64,000 nucleotides of DNA from Candidatus Saccharimonadota bacterium. GTDB lineage: Bacteria > Patescibacteriota > Saccharimonadia > Saccharimonadales > Saccharimonadaceae. The stretch spans positions 62,001 through 126,000 of the forward strand of contig UNSL01000002.1 in the NCBI GenBank assembly GCA_900555265.1. Direction: 5' to 3'. The notes beneath the pieces are model-generated. The model had not been told where the DNA came from. It saw nothing but the letters and a program-made list of their open reading frames with translations, and searched no databases. Both the position numbers and the translations under genes were made by a program. Shown one piece after another: positions 1-9,028 of the stretch; the first letter of the stretch is position 1, and every line of letters begins with the position of its first letter.

Positions 1-653
1 ATCAAAAGCTCAGTGTCAAAGAACCACTCATTGTCCTTAATTTTTGGCAAAAATCTCTTCGCCACATCGCGACGAATTGCCTTAAATCCACATTGCGCAT
101 CGCTAAATTTGGTTCGCGACGTCAATTTGATAATCTTGTTATAACACCGTGAAATAAACTCCCGCTTAAAACCGCGGCTGGTCTTTGACTTTTTCATCAA
201 TCGAGAACCAATCGCCACACCAGCTTCGCCCGCCACAAGCGACTGAATCATCGGTAGAAAATCGTCCAAGCTAGTGGACAAATCGACATCCATATATGTC
301 AGGATATCCGCCTGGCTGCTTTGCCAAACCTGCTTTAATGCTCGCCCGCGACCGCGTTCAGCCAGCCTTACAACACGAACTGATTGATGGTTTTGTGCCA
401 AGTTTTTCGCTATTTTTAAGGTGTTATCTTGACTGCCATTATCCGCGATCGTTATCTGATAGCGATATGGCAAATTTTCCATCATGTATTCGTCAAGCGT
501 TTCAATGCTGCTTTGAAGAATTTTCTCCTCGTTCAGCACCGGCACGACTATATCGACAAATGGATTAGCTATCGCCCGAAACGGCGATGGACTAGAATCG
601 GACGTAACAAGTCGCGACCTAGCTAATGGTTGGGGTGTGGTTATTGCTCTCAT
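1..653 (-). CDS. Family 2 glycosyltransferase (DPM1-like), 3' end cut by the window
   Basis: This gene runs off the left edge, so only about the first 217 residues are present. After a short N-terminal extension (about 30 residues) a GT-A fold begins with PVLNEE near residue 37, followed by the nucleotide-binding ADNGSQD motif and the catalytic DVDLST motif (DxD-type). This arrangement is typical of dolichyl/undecaprenyl-phosphate sugar transferases that move a sugar from a nucleotide sugar to a polyprenyl phosphate on the cytoplasmic face. The ATG at 653 is chosen because it sits 7 bases after a TATAGT hexamer (666-661, minus strand) and lacks a Shine-Dalgarno site. The donor sugar cannot be told. 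Confidence 0.85.
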   Translation of the reverse strand, partial: MRAITTPQPLARSRLVTSDSSPSPFRAIANPFVDIVVPVLNEEKILQSSIETLDEYMMENLPYRYQITIADNGSQDNTLKIAKNLAQNHQSVRVVRLAERGRGRALKQVWQSSQADILTYMDVDLSTSLDDFLPMIQSLVAGEAGVAIGSRLMKKSKTSRGFKREFISRCYNKIIKLTSRTKFSDAQCGFKAIRRDVAKRFLPKIKDNEWFFDTELL

Positions 654-660
654 GCAAACC

Positions 661-666
661 ACTATA
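661..666 (-). promoter_or_regulatory. -10 box (TATAGT) for the leaderless glycosyltransferase gene
   Basis: TATAGT on the minus strand is followed by seven bases and then the ATG at 653. No purine-rich ribosome binding site lies between them, so transcription should start at or next to the start codon. Confidence 0.5.
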
Positions 667-705
667 AACAAGCGTTCTGTAAAAATGCTTTAAAGATCAA
701 CCAAA

Positions 706-1382
706 TTATTTCAAGTCAACACTAAACGGTGTAAAGTTAGTCTTATCGTCGTAAGCATCAACTTTTTCGACCTGTTTCATCTTATCTATTACGCGATATG
801 TAATAGGCAAGAAAACAATCTCCACTACAGTCTTAAATATCCAGCCAATCAGAATATACGTCAGCATGTTCATTCCCTGAAGTATTCCACCGAACGCAAC
901 AAGGGCGAATACTACAGTATCACATAATTCACCAACGACTGTTGATCCAATTAATCGTAACCATAGTTTTTGCCCTTAGTCTTAACTTTCAATTTCGCCA
1001 ATACAAACGAATTTAAAAATGATCCAGTCAAAAATGCGGCTAAGCTAGCTGCAACAATCCTCGGGAAGAATCCTAAAACCGTTTCATACGCAGCCTGATC
1101 CGCATACTCCGGCGCCGGCGGCATATAACGCACGATCGTAAAGCACAGCACTGCCAAAAGCATAACACCTAGCCCCACCCAAATTGCTCGTCGAGCATAT
1201 TTATAGCCATAAATCTCAGTTAAAACATCGCCAAGAATATAAGATATTGGGAATAAAATAGCTCCGCCATCTGTAATAATCGGACCAAAAGCAATTAATT
1301 TAGTCCCTGCTAAATTAGAGATTAATAATATAGCAGCAAATACAGCTAAAATAATGTCGTAATATTTGAAAGTTTTTTTCAT
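706..1382 (-). pseudogene. yhhQ: Queuosine precursor transporter (YhhQ family) with a -1 frameshift
   Basis: The protein would be an inner-membrane transporter that takes up queuine or preQ precursors for tRNA modification (YhhQ/QueT-like vut_1 family). The 5' part (1382 to about 967) encodes several membrane helices, with GTKLIAFGPIITDGG and SYILGDVLTEIYGY, both family hallmarks. At an A5 run (967-971 read on the minus strand) the frame closes with a stop after about 143 residues. The -1 frame continues without a stop as LWLRLIGSTVVGELCDTV and ends at 706, giving a normal total of about 225 residues. One extra A would restore the gene. It may be a true inactivation, phase variation, a sequencing error in the homopolymer, or translational slippage at CAAAAAC. 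Confidence 0.8.
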
Positions 1383-1409
1383 AAAATATATCCGTTAAAT
1401 AACCTACAT

Positions 1410-1431
1410 AAAACTGCCCTATTAAGGACAG
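1410..1431 (-). terminator. Probable terminator after tRNA-Asn
   Basis: On the minus strand CTGTCC, a six-base loop and GGGCAG form a stem (one G-U pair) followed by TTTTATG, just downstream of the tRNA-Asn gene. Confidence 0.5.
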
Positions 1432-1449
1432 CTTCATAGAAAACTAATT

Positions 1450-1524
1450 TGGCTCCGGCAGCTGGGCTCGAACCAGCGACCTATTGGTTAACAGCCAACC
1501 GCTCTACCACTGAGCTATGCCGGA
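1450..1524 (-). tRNA. tRNA-Asn (anticodon GTT)
   Basis: A full cloverleaf can be written on the minus strand: acceptor TCCGGCA pairs with TGCCGGA, the T arm has GGTTCGAGCC, and the anticodon loop CTGTTAA gives GUU (complement at 1490-1492). The CCA end is encoded (complement at 1450-1452). Confidence 0.95.
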
Positions 1525-1565
1525 ATATGTCTTGTATTATAGCGAGTTTTTGAATAGTTGTAAAG

Positions 1566-1898
1566 TTACTGACGGACAATTTCCAATGCTTTTTTTAAAA
1601 TCTCCACTTCCGAGCGTGATTTTTCGTCATCTTCGGCTTCTCTCTTCTTAATTTCTTTCGCTAAATTTTGCCACCAAACTTCTTTTTTCTCACTGCTCAG
1701 CGTCAAAGACCTAACTTCGCCGTCCTGCTTCTCTAAAAATCCCGCAGCCACCAAATTATCAACATGTTTTGCCACCGTCGACACCGATTTATAGCCCAAA
1801 GCGCGCATAATTTCCCGAAGCGTCGGACTATAGCCATTGCCCTTTATAAATCCATCGATAAAATCCAGCATTATTTTTTGCTTTTTCGTCAGTTTCAT
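1566..1898 (-). CDS. LexA-type winged helix-turn-helix protein without a protease domain
   Basis: This 110-residue protein matches the N-terminal DNA-binding domain of LexA: TKKQKIMLDFI, then SPTLREIMRALGYKS (recognition-helix region about residues 28-45) and a wing ending in RSLTL near residue 67. The remaining 40 residues are charged and probably helical. The Ser/Lys self-cleavage domain of LexA is missing, so it cannot be an ordinary RecA-responsive repressor. The ATG at 1898 is preferred to an upstream one at 1916 because a TATACT box ends exactly 6 bases before it (leaderless). It is divergent from the O-antigen-ligase-like gene and could regulate the shared promoter region. Its targets are unknown. 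Confidence 0.75.
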   Translation of the reverse strand: MKLTKKQKIMLDFIDGFIKGNGYSPTLREIMRALGYKSVSTVAKHVDNLVAAGFLEKQDGEVRSLTLSSEKKEVWWQNLAKEIKKREAEDDEKSRSEVEILKKALEIVRQ

Positions 1899-1903
1899 AT
1901 CTA

Positions 1904-1927
1904 AAGTATACACCATACGCTATACTT
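1904..1927. promoter_or_regulatory. Divergent leaderless promoters forming an inverted repeat
   Basis: TATACT lies on the minus strand at 1910-1905 and on the plus strand at 1921-1926. Each is followed by exactly six bases and then an ATG (1898 minus, 1933 plus). The two boxes with flanking bases make an inverted repeat AAGTATA-N10-TATACTT. The symmetry is explained by the paired -10 boxes, although a regulator could also use it. Confidence 0.6.
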
Positions 1928-1932
1928 AAAAT

Positions 1933-3330
1933 ATGGCAAAAAAATACATTAACGACATTCGATTCTGGCTATTGGCTATTATTATTTTTGGCGGCGGCTT
2001 TGCCTTGCATCCCAGCGTCGGCTTATCAATTCTGGATTTTTCATCATTGCGCGTAGGATTATATCAAATCGTCGCCGTAAGCCTACTGTTATTTTCCTTG
2101 CCATTACTACTTAAAAAACGCCAAGAATTGTTGAAAAACCGATGGCTAATCGGCGGATTTTTAGCAATTTTTATCGCCATTGTCGTCGGCATATTTTTCG
2201 CAGAAGCACGCCTGCGCACCGCGTTATATTCATTGTCGCTATTATTCTTACTCGTCGTCGGATTATCCACTGGCTTAATTTACGGCGAATTGTCAAAATC
2301 AGAAAAACGCAGACTTATCAGCGTCGGATTATGGAGCGGGCTGGTTTTTGGGACTTTAGCAATCATTCAGCTCGTCGTCGCCACTTTTGAGCCAACAGGA
2401 TTTGGTACGCTTTGCGCTGGCTGTAAAGCCGACGTTTTTGGATTTCCACGAATCAATTTATTCGCTGCCGAACCGCAATTCTTCGCCAATTCTCTACTCC
2501 CAGCATTCTTCCTTGCGCTCTTTCAATCAAAATCTCGCTTAGCCAAATTTAGCCTATTTTTCACAACTCTCGCCATATCTTTAACATTTTCCCGTGGCGG
2601 ATTTTTAGCAATTTTTATCGCCATCACAGCCTTATTTATAATCGCTTTCGTAAAACGAATTGACGCATCTTTTATTCGTAAAAAACTTCCAATCATCTTC
2701 GCTGGATTACTATTTGGATTCACCTTATTATTCTCGTCAGCCAACATTAGATATGCCAATACGCCTTTCATTGCGCACAATACCTTCGTCAGTATGGTCG
2801 ATCAATTATCTCTCGGGAAAATTAAGATTCCGCAAAAATCCATCACCAAAAATCCATCACCAAAACCCGCCGAAAATATTCCGCCAAGCAACAATTCTTT
2901 CCAACCTGCCGGTTTTGTTGAAGCTTCCGCCAACGATAGACTCAGCGCCAGCGACTTAGCTGTAAAATCTTGGCTGTCATCGCCACGAACATTCTTCTTT
3001 GGTGTTGGACTCGGCAACCTCGGTAATTTCATCCAAAAACACCTTCACATAAACGTCCCAGCGGACCAAACGGTCTACGTTTTTTACATATTATTACTCA
3101 GCGGACTGGGAGTTATCGGACTATTTACTCTTCTAATTACCCCATTGATAATCATATTTTTCGCCATAAAAAATATCCGTAAAATTAAAGCTCAATTTAT
3201 CTTATCTCTAACCATCGCGATGTTTGTGCATTTCTGGTTTTTTGGCAGTTTTATAAATACGATTCATTGTTTTGCTATAATCGGCATATTTTTGTATAAT
3301 TACCCCAGAGATTATGCGGAAAAAGTCTGA
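1933..3330 (+). CDS. O-antigen ligase / polymerase-like membrane protein
   Basis: This 465-residue polytopic membrane protein has about 10-12 hydrophobic segments and one large hydrophilic loop (about residues 285-345). It resembles the Wzy/WaaL (O-antigen ligase) family, with the FSRGGFLAIF motif in the central helices and the long extracytoplasmic loop typical of that family. It would polymerise or ligate lipid-linked glycan on the outer face of the membrane. It has a leaderless start and opens a five-gene block whose members overlap or abut: this gene, the sugar-phosphate transferase and two family 4 glycosyltransferases. Polymerase and ligase cannot be told apart from sequence. Confidence 0.75.
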   Translation: MAKKYINDIRFWLLAIIIFGGGFALHPSVGLSILDFSSLRVGLYQIVAVSLLLFSLPLLLKKRQELLKNRWLIGGFLAIFIAIVVGIFFAEARLRTALYSLSLLFLLVVGLSTGLIYGELSKSEKRRLISVGLWSGLVFGTLAIIQLVVATFEPTGFGTLCAGCKADVFGFPRINLFAAEPQFFANSLLPAFFLALFQSKSRLAKFSLFFTTLAISLTFSRGGFLAIFIAITALFIIAFVKRIDASFIRKKLPIIFAGLLFGFTLLFSSANIRYANTPFIAHNTFVSMVDQLSLGKIKIPQKSITKNPSPKPAENIPPSNNSFQPAGFVEASANDRLSASDLAVKSWLSSPRTFFFGVGLGNLGNFIQKHLHINVPADQTVYVFYILLLSGLGVIGLFTLLITPLIIIFFAIKNIRKIKAQFILSLTIAMFVHFWFFGSFINTIHCFAIIGIFLYNYPRDYAEKV

Positions 3331-4735
3331 TTTTTACTTCAAAATTGTTCTGGTCGTTCTTGATATCTTAGCTTTATTGAGCGCATTTACCATTGCCTAT
3401 ATTTTGCGAATTTCCCTGGATCCTAGACCATTCCATATCAGCATCAATGCCATGGATTTTATCACCTCCATTTTTATGACGTTGCCGTTGTGGATTGTGA
3501 TGTTCTATTTCTTTGGTTTATACGACAGAGAGATTTACACGCACCCATTACGAAACTTCGGACGAATACTTTTAGCGTCAATAACTGGAATTATGATTAT
3601 GATTTCCGTGACGTTCTTTACCAATACTCCGTTATTCCCAGCCAAACTTGTCGCTGGTTATGCCACTGGAATTGGCTTCATCTTACTAATGATTTTCCGC
3701 AGCGGCGCCAATATTGTTCGCTTGAAACTATTAAAGCGCGGCTTGGGCGCGCGCCGTGTTGTATTAATTGGCAATTGTGATTTAACTCACGTTTTGGCTG
3801 ATTTTATAGAAACTAATCCGTTAACCGGCTTTAAGATTAGCGGAATTGTCGCACAAACCCAGTTCATTCCTATTGAGTTAAAAAAGCTTCGACGCTCGTC
3901 ATTAGAATCGGCGCTCACCAGGGATAAAATTGACGTCATTATCCAAACCGACTCAAAAAACGTTAGCGAACATTATCAAATTGCCCAGAAACATTATCTG
4001 GATTTTTATCAAGCGCCAGAATTCGACGGAATTATGACCACCAAGCACACTATTGATATCATTGACTCCGTGCCGCTAATTCACACTCATCCGACACCGC
4101 TAATGGGCTATGGGCGAATTGTTAAGCGAATTATGGACATTATCGGTGGGACAATTGGGATTATCATCGCCTCGCCAATTATGCTTTTGGTGGCAATTGC
4201 CGTAAAAATCAGCGACCCGGCGGGACCGATTTTAATGCACGGCAAACAACAAAAACGCCTCACTCGCTACAATCGACCATTTAAGGTCTATAAGTTCCGC
4301 TCGCATTATGCAAAGTTTGATGGCAAAACCGACGAAGAAGTCTTTCGAATGGTTGGCAAGCCTGAGCTAATTGAAGAATACCGTAAAAACGGAGATAAGC
4401 TTGATCATGATTTTCGCGTGACGCCAGTTGGTCGATTTATTCGTCGCTTTAGTCTTGATGAATTGCCGCAATTGTTTAACGTCGTAAAGGGCGATATCAG
4501 CCTAGTCGGACCGCGAGCGCTAGTACCGCACGAATTAAGCGCTTACGACAAAAAACACGTTTTATTAGCGGTCAAATCTGGATTAACTGGACTAGCTGTA
4601 GTTTCTGGTCGACGCAGTATCAGCTTTGAAGAGCGTCGACGAATTGACTTATATTACGTCCAGAACTGGAGTATTTGGATGGACATCACGATTTTATTAA
4701 AAACCTGCTTGGTTATTTTCCAGAAAGATAATTAA
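3314..4735 (+). CDS. Undecaprenyl-phosphate sugar-phosphate transferase (WbaP/EpsL type)
   Basis: This enzyme starts glycan assembly by moving a sugar-1-phosphate from a nucleotide sugar to undecaprenyl phosphate. The 473-residue protein has four or five N-terminal membrane helices (about residues 8-125), a Rossmann-like middle domain (about 140-240), a re-entrant helix after VKRIMDIIGG (about 268) and the bacterial sugar transferase domain, with KFRSH, DELPQLFNVV, GDISLVGPR and SGLTGLAVVSGR. That is the full length of polyprenyl glycosylphosphotransferases. It overlaps the preceding gene by 17 bases and the following gene by one base (TAATG), so the genes are co-translated. The sugar is unknown (glucose, galactose or N-acetyl sugars are usual). 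Confidence 0.9.
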   Translation: MRKKSDFYFKIVLVVLDILALLSAFTIAYILRISLDPRPFHISINAMDFITSIFMTLPLWIVMFYFFGLYDREIYTHPLRNFGRILLASITGIMIMISVTFFTNTPLFPAKLVAGYATGIGFILLMIFRSGANIVRLKLLKRGLGARRVVLIGNCDLTHVLADFIETNPLTGFKISGIVAQTQFIPIELKKLRRSSLESALTRDKIDVIIQTDSKNVSEHYQIAQKHYLDFYQAPEFDGIMTTKHTIDIIDSVPLIHTHPTPLMGYGRIVKRIMDIIGGTIGIIIASPIMLLVAIAVKISDPAGPILMHGKQQKRLTRYNRPFKVYKFRSHYAKFDGKTDEEVFRMVGKPELIEEYRKNGDKLDHDFRVTPVGRFIRRFSLDELPQLFNVVKGDISLVGPRALVPHELSAYDKKHVLLAVKSGLTGLAVVSGRRSISFEERRRIDLYYVQNWSIWMDITILLKTCLVIFQKDN

Positions 4736-5877
4736 TGAGTAAGCCAAAAATTGCCATAGTTCACGATTGGATTTACGGCGGCGGAGCTGAAAAAGTCGTT
4801 TTGGAAATTCACAAATTATACCCAGATGCGCCAATTTACACTTCTTTTTGTAGCGATGAGTGGCGAGAAAGATTAGATAATAAAGTCGTTACTGGATATT
4901 TACAGCGATGGCCATTTTCAAAAATTCGACGATTATTGCCACTTCTTAGACAATGGTGGTTTGCTAAGCTCGACCTCAGTGAATTCGACATTATCATCTC
5001 CAGCTCAGGAAATGGCGAGGCAAAATTCGTCCGCAAATCCAGACCAGATCAACTTCATATTTGTTATTGCCACACGCCAACGCACTTTTATTGGCGACAT
5101 TACGACGAATATATCAAACGACCAAGTTTTCGCCCGCAATGGCTGGCACGCCTAGGCTTAAAAACCTTAGTCCGACCACTGAAAAAACGAGACTTCAACG
5201 CCGCTCAGCAAGTCGATGTTTTTATCGCCAACTCTACGGGAATTCAGGCTGACATTGAAGAGTTTTATAAACGAAAAAGTACGGTTATTTTTCCGCCAAT
5301 TGACGTGTCGAGTTTTTCGCCGCTTGCCAAGAATCGCAAGCAAACGTCCATCCCAAAGAAACCTCGCTGTCTGATTTGGGGGCGAATTGTGCCAATGAAA
5401 CGGCTTGATATCGCTATTAAGGCTTGTCAGAAACTTGGCTGGCAATTAGATATTATTGGAAAAGGTCCAGACGTTGATAATCTAAAGAATATCGCCGATA
5501 AACATACTAATTTCTTAGGATTTGTCGATAATGCCACGCGAGAAAAATATATTAAAAAAGCAGATTTGTTTATTTTTTGTTCGCACGAAGATTTTGGAAT
5601 TGCGCCGGTTGAAGCGTTGGCATCTGGTATTCCAGTGGTTGCGTATGAAGCTGGCGGCGCACTTGATTATATAAAACCTGAAAAAAACGGCTGGTTCTTT
5701 TCTGAGCAAACAGATTCTTCATTGATAAAAACCTTAGATAAACTTCCAGGAAAAAAAGTTTCACCAACAAAAATATCAGCCACAGCCAACGAATTTTCAG
5801 CCGCAATTTTCCATAAAGCAATAAAAAATATAGTTGATAAATCATGGAAGGAACATTATCGTGAAAATCGTAATTGA
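4735..5877 (+). CDS. Family 4 glycosyltransferase (GT-B fold)
   Basis: The protein has 380 residues. The N-terminal acceptor domain starts HDWIYGGGAEKVV, with the glycine loop typical of GT4 enzymes. The C-terminal nucleotide-sugar domain has WGRIVPMKRLDIAI and the EX7E-type stretch HEDFGIAPVEALASG. It should add a sugar to the lipid-linked glycan at the inner membrane surface. The start overlaps the stop of the preceding gene by one base, indicating translational coupling. The closest well-known relatives are mannosyl- and glucosyltransferases of exopolysaccharide clusters; linkage and donor are not readable from sequence. Confidence 0.88.
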   Translation: MSKPKIAIVHDWIYGGGAEKVVLEIHKLYPDAPIYTSFCSDEWRERLDNKVVTGYLQRWPFSKIRRLLPLLRQWWFAKLDLSEFDIIISSSGNGEAKFVRKSRPDQLHICYCHTPTHFYWRHYDEYIKRPSFRPQWLARLGLKTLVRPLKKRDFNAAQQVDVFIANSTGIQADIEEFYKRKSTVIFPPIDVSSFSPLAKNRKQTSIPKKPRCLIWGRIVPMKRLDIAIKACQKLGWQLDIIGKGPDVDNLKNIADKHTNFLGFVDNATREKYIKKADLFIFCSHEDFGIAPVEALASGIPVVAYEAGGALDYIKPEKNGWFFSEQTDSSLIKTLDKLPGKKVSPTKISATANEFSAAIFHKAIKNIVDKSWKEHYRENRN

Positions 5878-6958
5878 CGCCCGAACATTAAGGACTAGCA
5901 CTGGTCGGTACATCGAACGGCTGATTCATTATTTGCAGAAAATTGATAATAAAAACGATTATGTTATTCTGCTCAAGCCAAAGGATTTTGATGGTTGGCA
6001 GCCGAGCAATCCGCGCTTTAAAAAAGTCATTTGTCCCTATAAAGAATACACTTTCGCTGAGCAAATTGGCTTTAAAAAACAACTTGAAAGCCTCCATCCA
6101 GACTTAGTTCATTTTGCAATGGTTCAGCAGCCTGTTTGGTATAATTCCAGTCCAGTTGTTACTACGATGCAAGATTTGACTACTGTTAGGTTCAGAAATC
6201 CAGATAAAAATCCTGTAGTTTTCTGGATTAAGCAGCAAATTTATAAATGGGTCAATAAAAAAGTCGCCAAAAAATCCTCACACATCATCACAATTTCCAA
6301 CTTCGTAAAAAATGATTTGATTAAATTCACCGGCGTAAATCCAGAGAAAATTACCGTAACTTTGGAATCTGCAGACGAACTGCCAAAAGGCAACGAACCT
6401 GTTGATGAGTTGATTGGTAAAAAATTCATTATGTATATCGGTAGACCAACGCCACATAAAAACCTTCGACGACTAATTGACGCGTTTGCCTTGTTGCAGA
6501 AAAAATATCCAGATTTAACGCTAGCTTTGGCAGGTAAAAAAGATAGCAATTACGCTCGCCACGAGACATATGTAAATGAACACGGAATTAAAAACGTCGT
6601 GTTTACCGGCTTTATATCAGACGAGCAATTGCGCTGGATGTATGAAAATACGGCAGTTTATTGCTTCCCTTCGCTCAGTGAAGGATTTGGCTTGCCAGGA
6701 TTAGAGGCAATGTTACACGGCGCGCCAGTCGCATCGAGCACAGCCACTTGCCTACCAGAAACCCACGGTGATGCCGCTCGCTATTTTGATCCTTTCAGTG
6801 TCGAGGATATAGCAAAATCAATTGACGACATCTTATCCGACGATAAATTGCGCAATGAACTCGTTAAAAAAGGCAAGAAACACGTTAAGACATTTTCATG
6901 GCAGCGCATGGTCGAGCAAACTTTGGCTGTGTATGAAAAATATGGACGGAAAAGTTGA
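5861..6958 (+). CDS. Family 4 glycosyltransferase (GT-B fold)
   Basis: The protein has 365 residues, starting VKIVIDARTL, with the second Rossmann domain at MYIGRPTPHKNLRRLIDAF and the catalytic-region motif SLSEGFGLPGLEAMLHG. It is similar to mannosyltransferases of the WbaZ/MtfB type. I chose the GTG at 5861: GGAAGGA (5846-5852) precedes it at good spacing, and the domain begins there. The in-frame ATG at 5834 would overlap the previous gene by 44 bases and add nine residues with no relation to the family. It ends the block that begins at 1933; the next gene is on the other strand. Confidence 0.87.
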   Translation: MKIVIDARTLRTSTGRYIERLIHYLQKIDNKNDYVILLKPKDFDGWQPSNPRFKKVICPYKEYTFAEQIGFKKQLESLHPDLVHFAMVQQPVWYNSSPVVTTMQDLTTVRFRNPDKNPVVFWIKQQIYKWVNKKVAKKSSHIITISNFVKNDLIKFTGVNPEKITVTLESADELPKGNEPVDELIGKKFIMYIGRPTPHKNLRRLIDAFALLQKKYPDLTLALAGKKDSNYARHETYVNEHGIKNVVFTGFISDEQLRWMYENTAVYCFPSLSEGFGLPGLEAMLHGAPVASSTATCLPETHGDAARYFDPFSVEDIAKSIDDILSDDKLRNELVKKGKKHVKTFSWQRMVEQTLAVYEKYGRKS

Positions 6959-6960
6959 GA

Positions 6961-7398
6961 TTAGCTTTCCTGTCCAGTGGCTTGATTAATTCGAGTAGAC
7001 GAGTCTGCTTTATTTGAGCCGCCAACTCCATAGACCATTTCAATATTGTACTTTTCGCAAACATCACGCTCTGGAACAACTTCTGGTGCCGATCTATCGC
7101 CACCATTTGCAAACACCAATTGACATCCCGGATATTGCCGAGCGATCATCTCTAAGGTTTCTGTAACTGGAGGATTCTCATCAATAGAAAGCATCACCTG
7201 ATCTACGCCTTTTAATGCTCGCATTAAGCGGAGTCGATTTTCCTCATTAAGGATAATTTTTCCTTTTTTTAGCAATTGCTGTTTGTCGTTATTCACCACT
7301 ACAATCAAATAATCACCCATTTTTGCAGCTGCTTCAATCATATCTAAATGTCCACCGTGTAATGGATTAAAATAGCCGCTAACAATTACAACTTTCAT
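6961..7398 (-). CDS. Cytidylyltransferase-like nucleotidyltransferase (HxGH family)
   Basis: This 145-residue protein has the GYFNPLHGGHLDMI motif (HxGH, residues about 9-20), the nucleotide-binding signature of cytidylyltransferase-like enzymes. The C-terminal ISTSS-like signal is replaced by SSTRINQ. The length and FANGGDR suggest relatives of the glycerol-3-phosphate cytidylyltransferase (TagD) and heptose-1-phosphate adenylyltransferase (RfaE/HldE C-terminal) group, which activate a small phosphorylated molecule for surface polymers. A strong GAGGAGG ribosome binding site (7404-7410) and a TATAAT box (7428-7423, minus strand) precede it, so unlike its divergent neighbour it has a leader. 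The substrate is not determined. Confidence 0.75.
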   Translation of the reverse strand: MKVVIVSGYFNPLHGGHLDMIEAAAKMGDYLIVVVNNDKQQLLKKGKIILNEENRLRLMRALKGVDQVMLSIDENPPVTETLEMIARQYPGCQLVFANGGDRSAPEVVPERDVCEKYNIEMVYGVGGSNKADSSTRINQATGQES

Positions 7399-7422
7399 AA
7401 TATCCTCCTCTATAACTTCTCT

Positions 7423-8459
<1,037 letters not shown>

Positions 8460-8461
8460 TT

Positions 8462-9028
8462 ATGTTTGACCCAACTGACTACAATGAACTTACAGTCACC
8501 GAATCGTCAATTCCAGGGTTATTTGTTATTAAATTACCCGTACATGGTGACAATCGCGGCTGGTTCAAAGAGAATTATCAAAAAGAAAAAATGGAAGCCT
8601 TAGGCTTACCGTCGTTCGATATCGTACAAAACAATATCAGCTTCAATGACAAAACTGGCGCCACTCGTGGACTTCATGCTGAGCCTTGGAACAAATTTAT
8701 ATCAACTGCTAACGGTCGCGTTTTCGGCGCCTGGTGTGACCTTCGTAAAGGAGATAGCTTCGGCCGAGTTTTCACGCACGAGATTAATCCGGGTACGGCA
8801 ATTTTCGTTCCTAAAGGCGTAGCTAACGGCTATCAAACACTTGATGATAATGTCGCCTACACATATCTAGTTGACGCTCATTGGTTCCCGGATGCTAAAT
8901 ATACTTTTGTTAATTTATTTGATCCAGAACTAAAAATCAACTGGCCAATTAATAAGAATCAAGCAATTATTTCTGAAAAAGATGCCGCACATCCACTATT
9001 AAGTAATGTAATTCCTATGGAGATTTAA
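8462..9028 (+). CDS. rmlC: dTDP-4-dehydrorhamnose 3,5-epimerase, streptococcal type
   Basis: Cupin-fold epimerase acting on the RmlB product. Residues 69-72 (RGLH) hold the catalytic histidine, and the strand FGAWCDLRKGDSFGRVF is typical. The usual PEGFAHGF motif is VPKGVANGYQTL here. This is the variant known in streptococcal RmlC, together with RGLHAEPW and a C-terminal region built like that group's, so the Asn is not a sign of damage. The 188-residue length fits. It abuts rmlB (two-base gap) and overlaps rmlD by one base. Confidence 0.93.
   Translation: MFDPTDYNELTVTESSIPGLFVIKLPVHGDNRGWFKENYQKEKMEALGLPSFDIVQNNISFNDKTGATRGLHAEPWNKFISTANGRVFGAWCDLRKGDSFGRVFTHEINPGTAIFVPKGVANGYQTLDDNVAYTYLVDAHWFPDAKYTFVNLFDPELKINWPINKNQAIISEKDAAHPLLSNVIPMEI

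Noticed and set aside
1904..1927. Inverted repeat as a dedicated repressor operator
   Set aside because: The symmetry is already explained by two divergent TATACT boxes at the leaderless spacing; a repressor site remains only a possibility.
5834..5860. Upstream ATG for the glycosyltransferase at 5861
   Set aside because: It would overlap the previous gene by 44 bases, has no ribosome binding site, and adds residues not seen in the family.
8462..9028. RmlC inactivated because PEGFAHGF reads VPKGVANGY
   Set aside because: Streptococcal-type RmlC enzymes carry the same Asn variant with the same flanking sequence, so it is a normal subgroup feature.
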